Below, in pieces: positions 63,465 through 64,000 of a DNA stretch of 64,000 nt. Positions within the stretch are counted from its first letter, which is position 1, and each line of letters starts with the position of its first letter. Position numbers and translations under genes: made by a program. The stretch covers positions 2,790,001 through 2,854,000 of the forward strand of contig NZ_JAFV01000001.1 in assembly GCF_000526315.1 (NCBI RefSeq), in the 5' to 3' direction. Under the pieces are notes generated by a model, which had not been told where the DNA came from, did no database searches, and saw only the letters and a list, made by a program, of their open reading frames with translations. The stretch comes from Methylopila sp. 73B (lineage in GTDB: Bacteria > Pseudomonadota > Alphaproteobacteria > Rhizobiales > Methylopilaceae).

Positions 63465-64000
63465 TCAGACCGCCCGGGCCTGGTGCAGACGCTCGATCTG
63501 CTGCTCGGTGTAGCCCAGATCCTTGAGCACCGCGTCGGTGTGCTCGCCGAGCAGCGGCGAGGCCTTGATGTCGACCTTCATGTCCGAGAACTTGATCGGG
63601 CTGCCGACCGTCAGGTACGTGCCGAGCTGCGGGTGCTGCACCTCGACCACCGTGCCGCTGGCGCGCAGGCTCGGATCCACCGAGATCTCTTTCATCGACA
63701 GCACCGGCGAGCACGGAATGTCGAACTTGCGCAGGATGTCGACCGCCTCGAACTTGGTCTTGTCGGCCAGCCACTCCTCGATGGTGCCGAAGATGTCCAT
63801 GATCTTGTCCTGGCGGGCGCGGGCGGTGTTGTAGGCCGGATCGTCGATCCACTCCTCCTTGCCGATCGCCTTGCAGATCGGCGCCCAGGCGTGGCCCTGG
63901 ATGGTGAAGTAGATGTAGGCGTTGGGATCGGTCTCCCAGCCCTTGCACTTCAGCACCCAGCCCGGCTGGCCGCCGCCGCCGGCGTTGCCGCCGCGCGGCA
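63465..64000 (-). CDS. frc: Formyl-CoA:oxalate CoA-transferase, C-terminal part
   Basis: A gene cut by the right edge; the last 178 codons are visible. The visible protein includes [20 protein letters not shown], then [40 protein letters not shown] and [12 protein letters not shown]. This is the class III CoA-transferase Frc, which swaps CoA between formyl-CoA and oxalate. With oxalyl-CoA decarboxylase (probably outside this window) it lets cells use oxalate, as in Methylobacterium and Oxalobacter. The end near [16 protein letters not shown] is typical. Confidence 0.93.
   Translation of the reverse strand, partial: PRGGNAGGGGQPGWVLKCKGWETDPNAYIYFTIQGHAWAPICKAIGKEEWIDDPAYNTARARQDKIMDIFGTIEEWLADKTKFEAVDILRKFDIPCSPVLSMKEISVDPSLRASGTVVEVQHPQLGTYLTVGSPIKFSDMKVDIKASPLLGEHTDAVLKDLGYTEQQIERLHQARAV

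Noticed and set aside
62098-63948. 616-residue open frame extending the HPP-CBS protein into frc
   Set aside because: The first 227 residues are an out-of-frame reading of frc. The domain starts at the ATG 63267.

Overview
The window is a gene-dense, very GC-rich stretch of an alphaproteobacterial chromosome. The gene set and order point to the Hyphomicrobiales (Rhizobiales), possibly near Methylobacterium, Methylopila or Hansschlegelia; that placement is inference. Supporting signs are the mdh-sucCD-odhA-odhB block followed by lpd, the xth-lolA...ftsK-amtB-glnK-tesB-ubiH order, the alphaproteobacterial family DUF2794, palindromic intergenic repeats typical of this order, and a formyl-CoA transferase (oxalate metabolism) at the right edge. 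I found no tRNA, rRNA, CRISPR array, transposase, integrase or phage gene, so this is core chromosome rather than an island.

Layout. 1-4.0 kb: capsule genes (a membrane protein cut by the edge, kpsC, divergent kpsS, an SDR enzyme). 4.0-8.4 kb: a DUF2059 protein, a DMT exporter, a 42-residue secreted peptide, and glyS carrying an in-frame palindromic repeat. 8.4-20.5 kb: a repeat cluster, then lpdA, a SWIB protein, odhB, odhA, sucD, sucC, two small membrane proteins, mdh and zapE. 20.5-22.9 kb: small secreted proteins, DUF305, AhpD-like and MAPEG proteins. 22.8-28.4 kb: the sdhCDAB operon with a VapD-family gene between sdhA and sdhB, then a TetR regulator. 28.4-34.6 kb: lipid kinase, pseudouridine synthase, glucokinase, 3-hydroxybutyrate dehydrogenase, zur-ispG. 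34.6-44.9 kb: xth, a probable C-rich-loop sRNA, lolA, an AAA ATPase, ftsK, amtB-glnK, tesB, ubiH. 44.9-52.5 kb: trm112, a Lon-N protein, ybbN, an NDH-2-like oxidoreductase, a 27-residue membrane peptide, an ABC exporter pair, an SGNH esterase. 52.6-64 kb: Tas-like reductase, thpR, leuD, RidA-like, DUF2794, hydrolases, acnA, ccmA without ccmB, an HPP-CBS protein and partial frc.

Functionally the window holds a large part of the TCA cycle: aconitase, both dedicated 2-oxoglutarate dehydrogenase subunits plus lipoamide dehydrogenase, succinyl-CoA synthetase, succinate dehydrogenase and malate dehydrogenase. Around these are nitrogen sensing (glnK-amtB behind a sigma54-type promoter), envelope functions (capsule, LolA, ABC exporter), DNA processing (FtsK, Xth) and redox or chaperone proteins.

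The most interesting non-textbook signals are: (1) an unannotated minus-strand RNA near 35.7-35.84 kb in which three hairpin loops each carry the same octamer UCCCCCCG, behind a heat-shock-type promoter and ending in a strong terminator; (2) a 129-bp nested palindromic repeat translated in frame inside glyS; (3) the VapD/Cas2-like ribonuclease gene embedded in the sdh operon. Several genes under 60 codons were found by reading gaps directly. All assignments come from reading the sequence; no database search was run.
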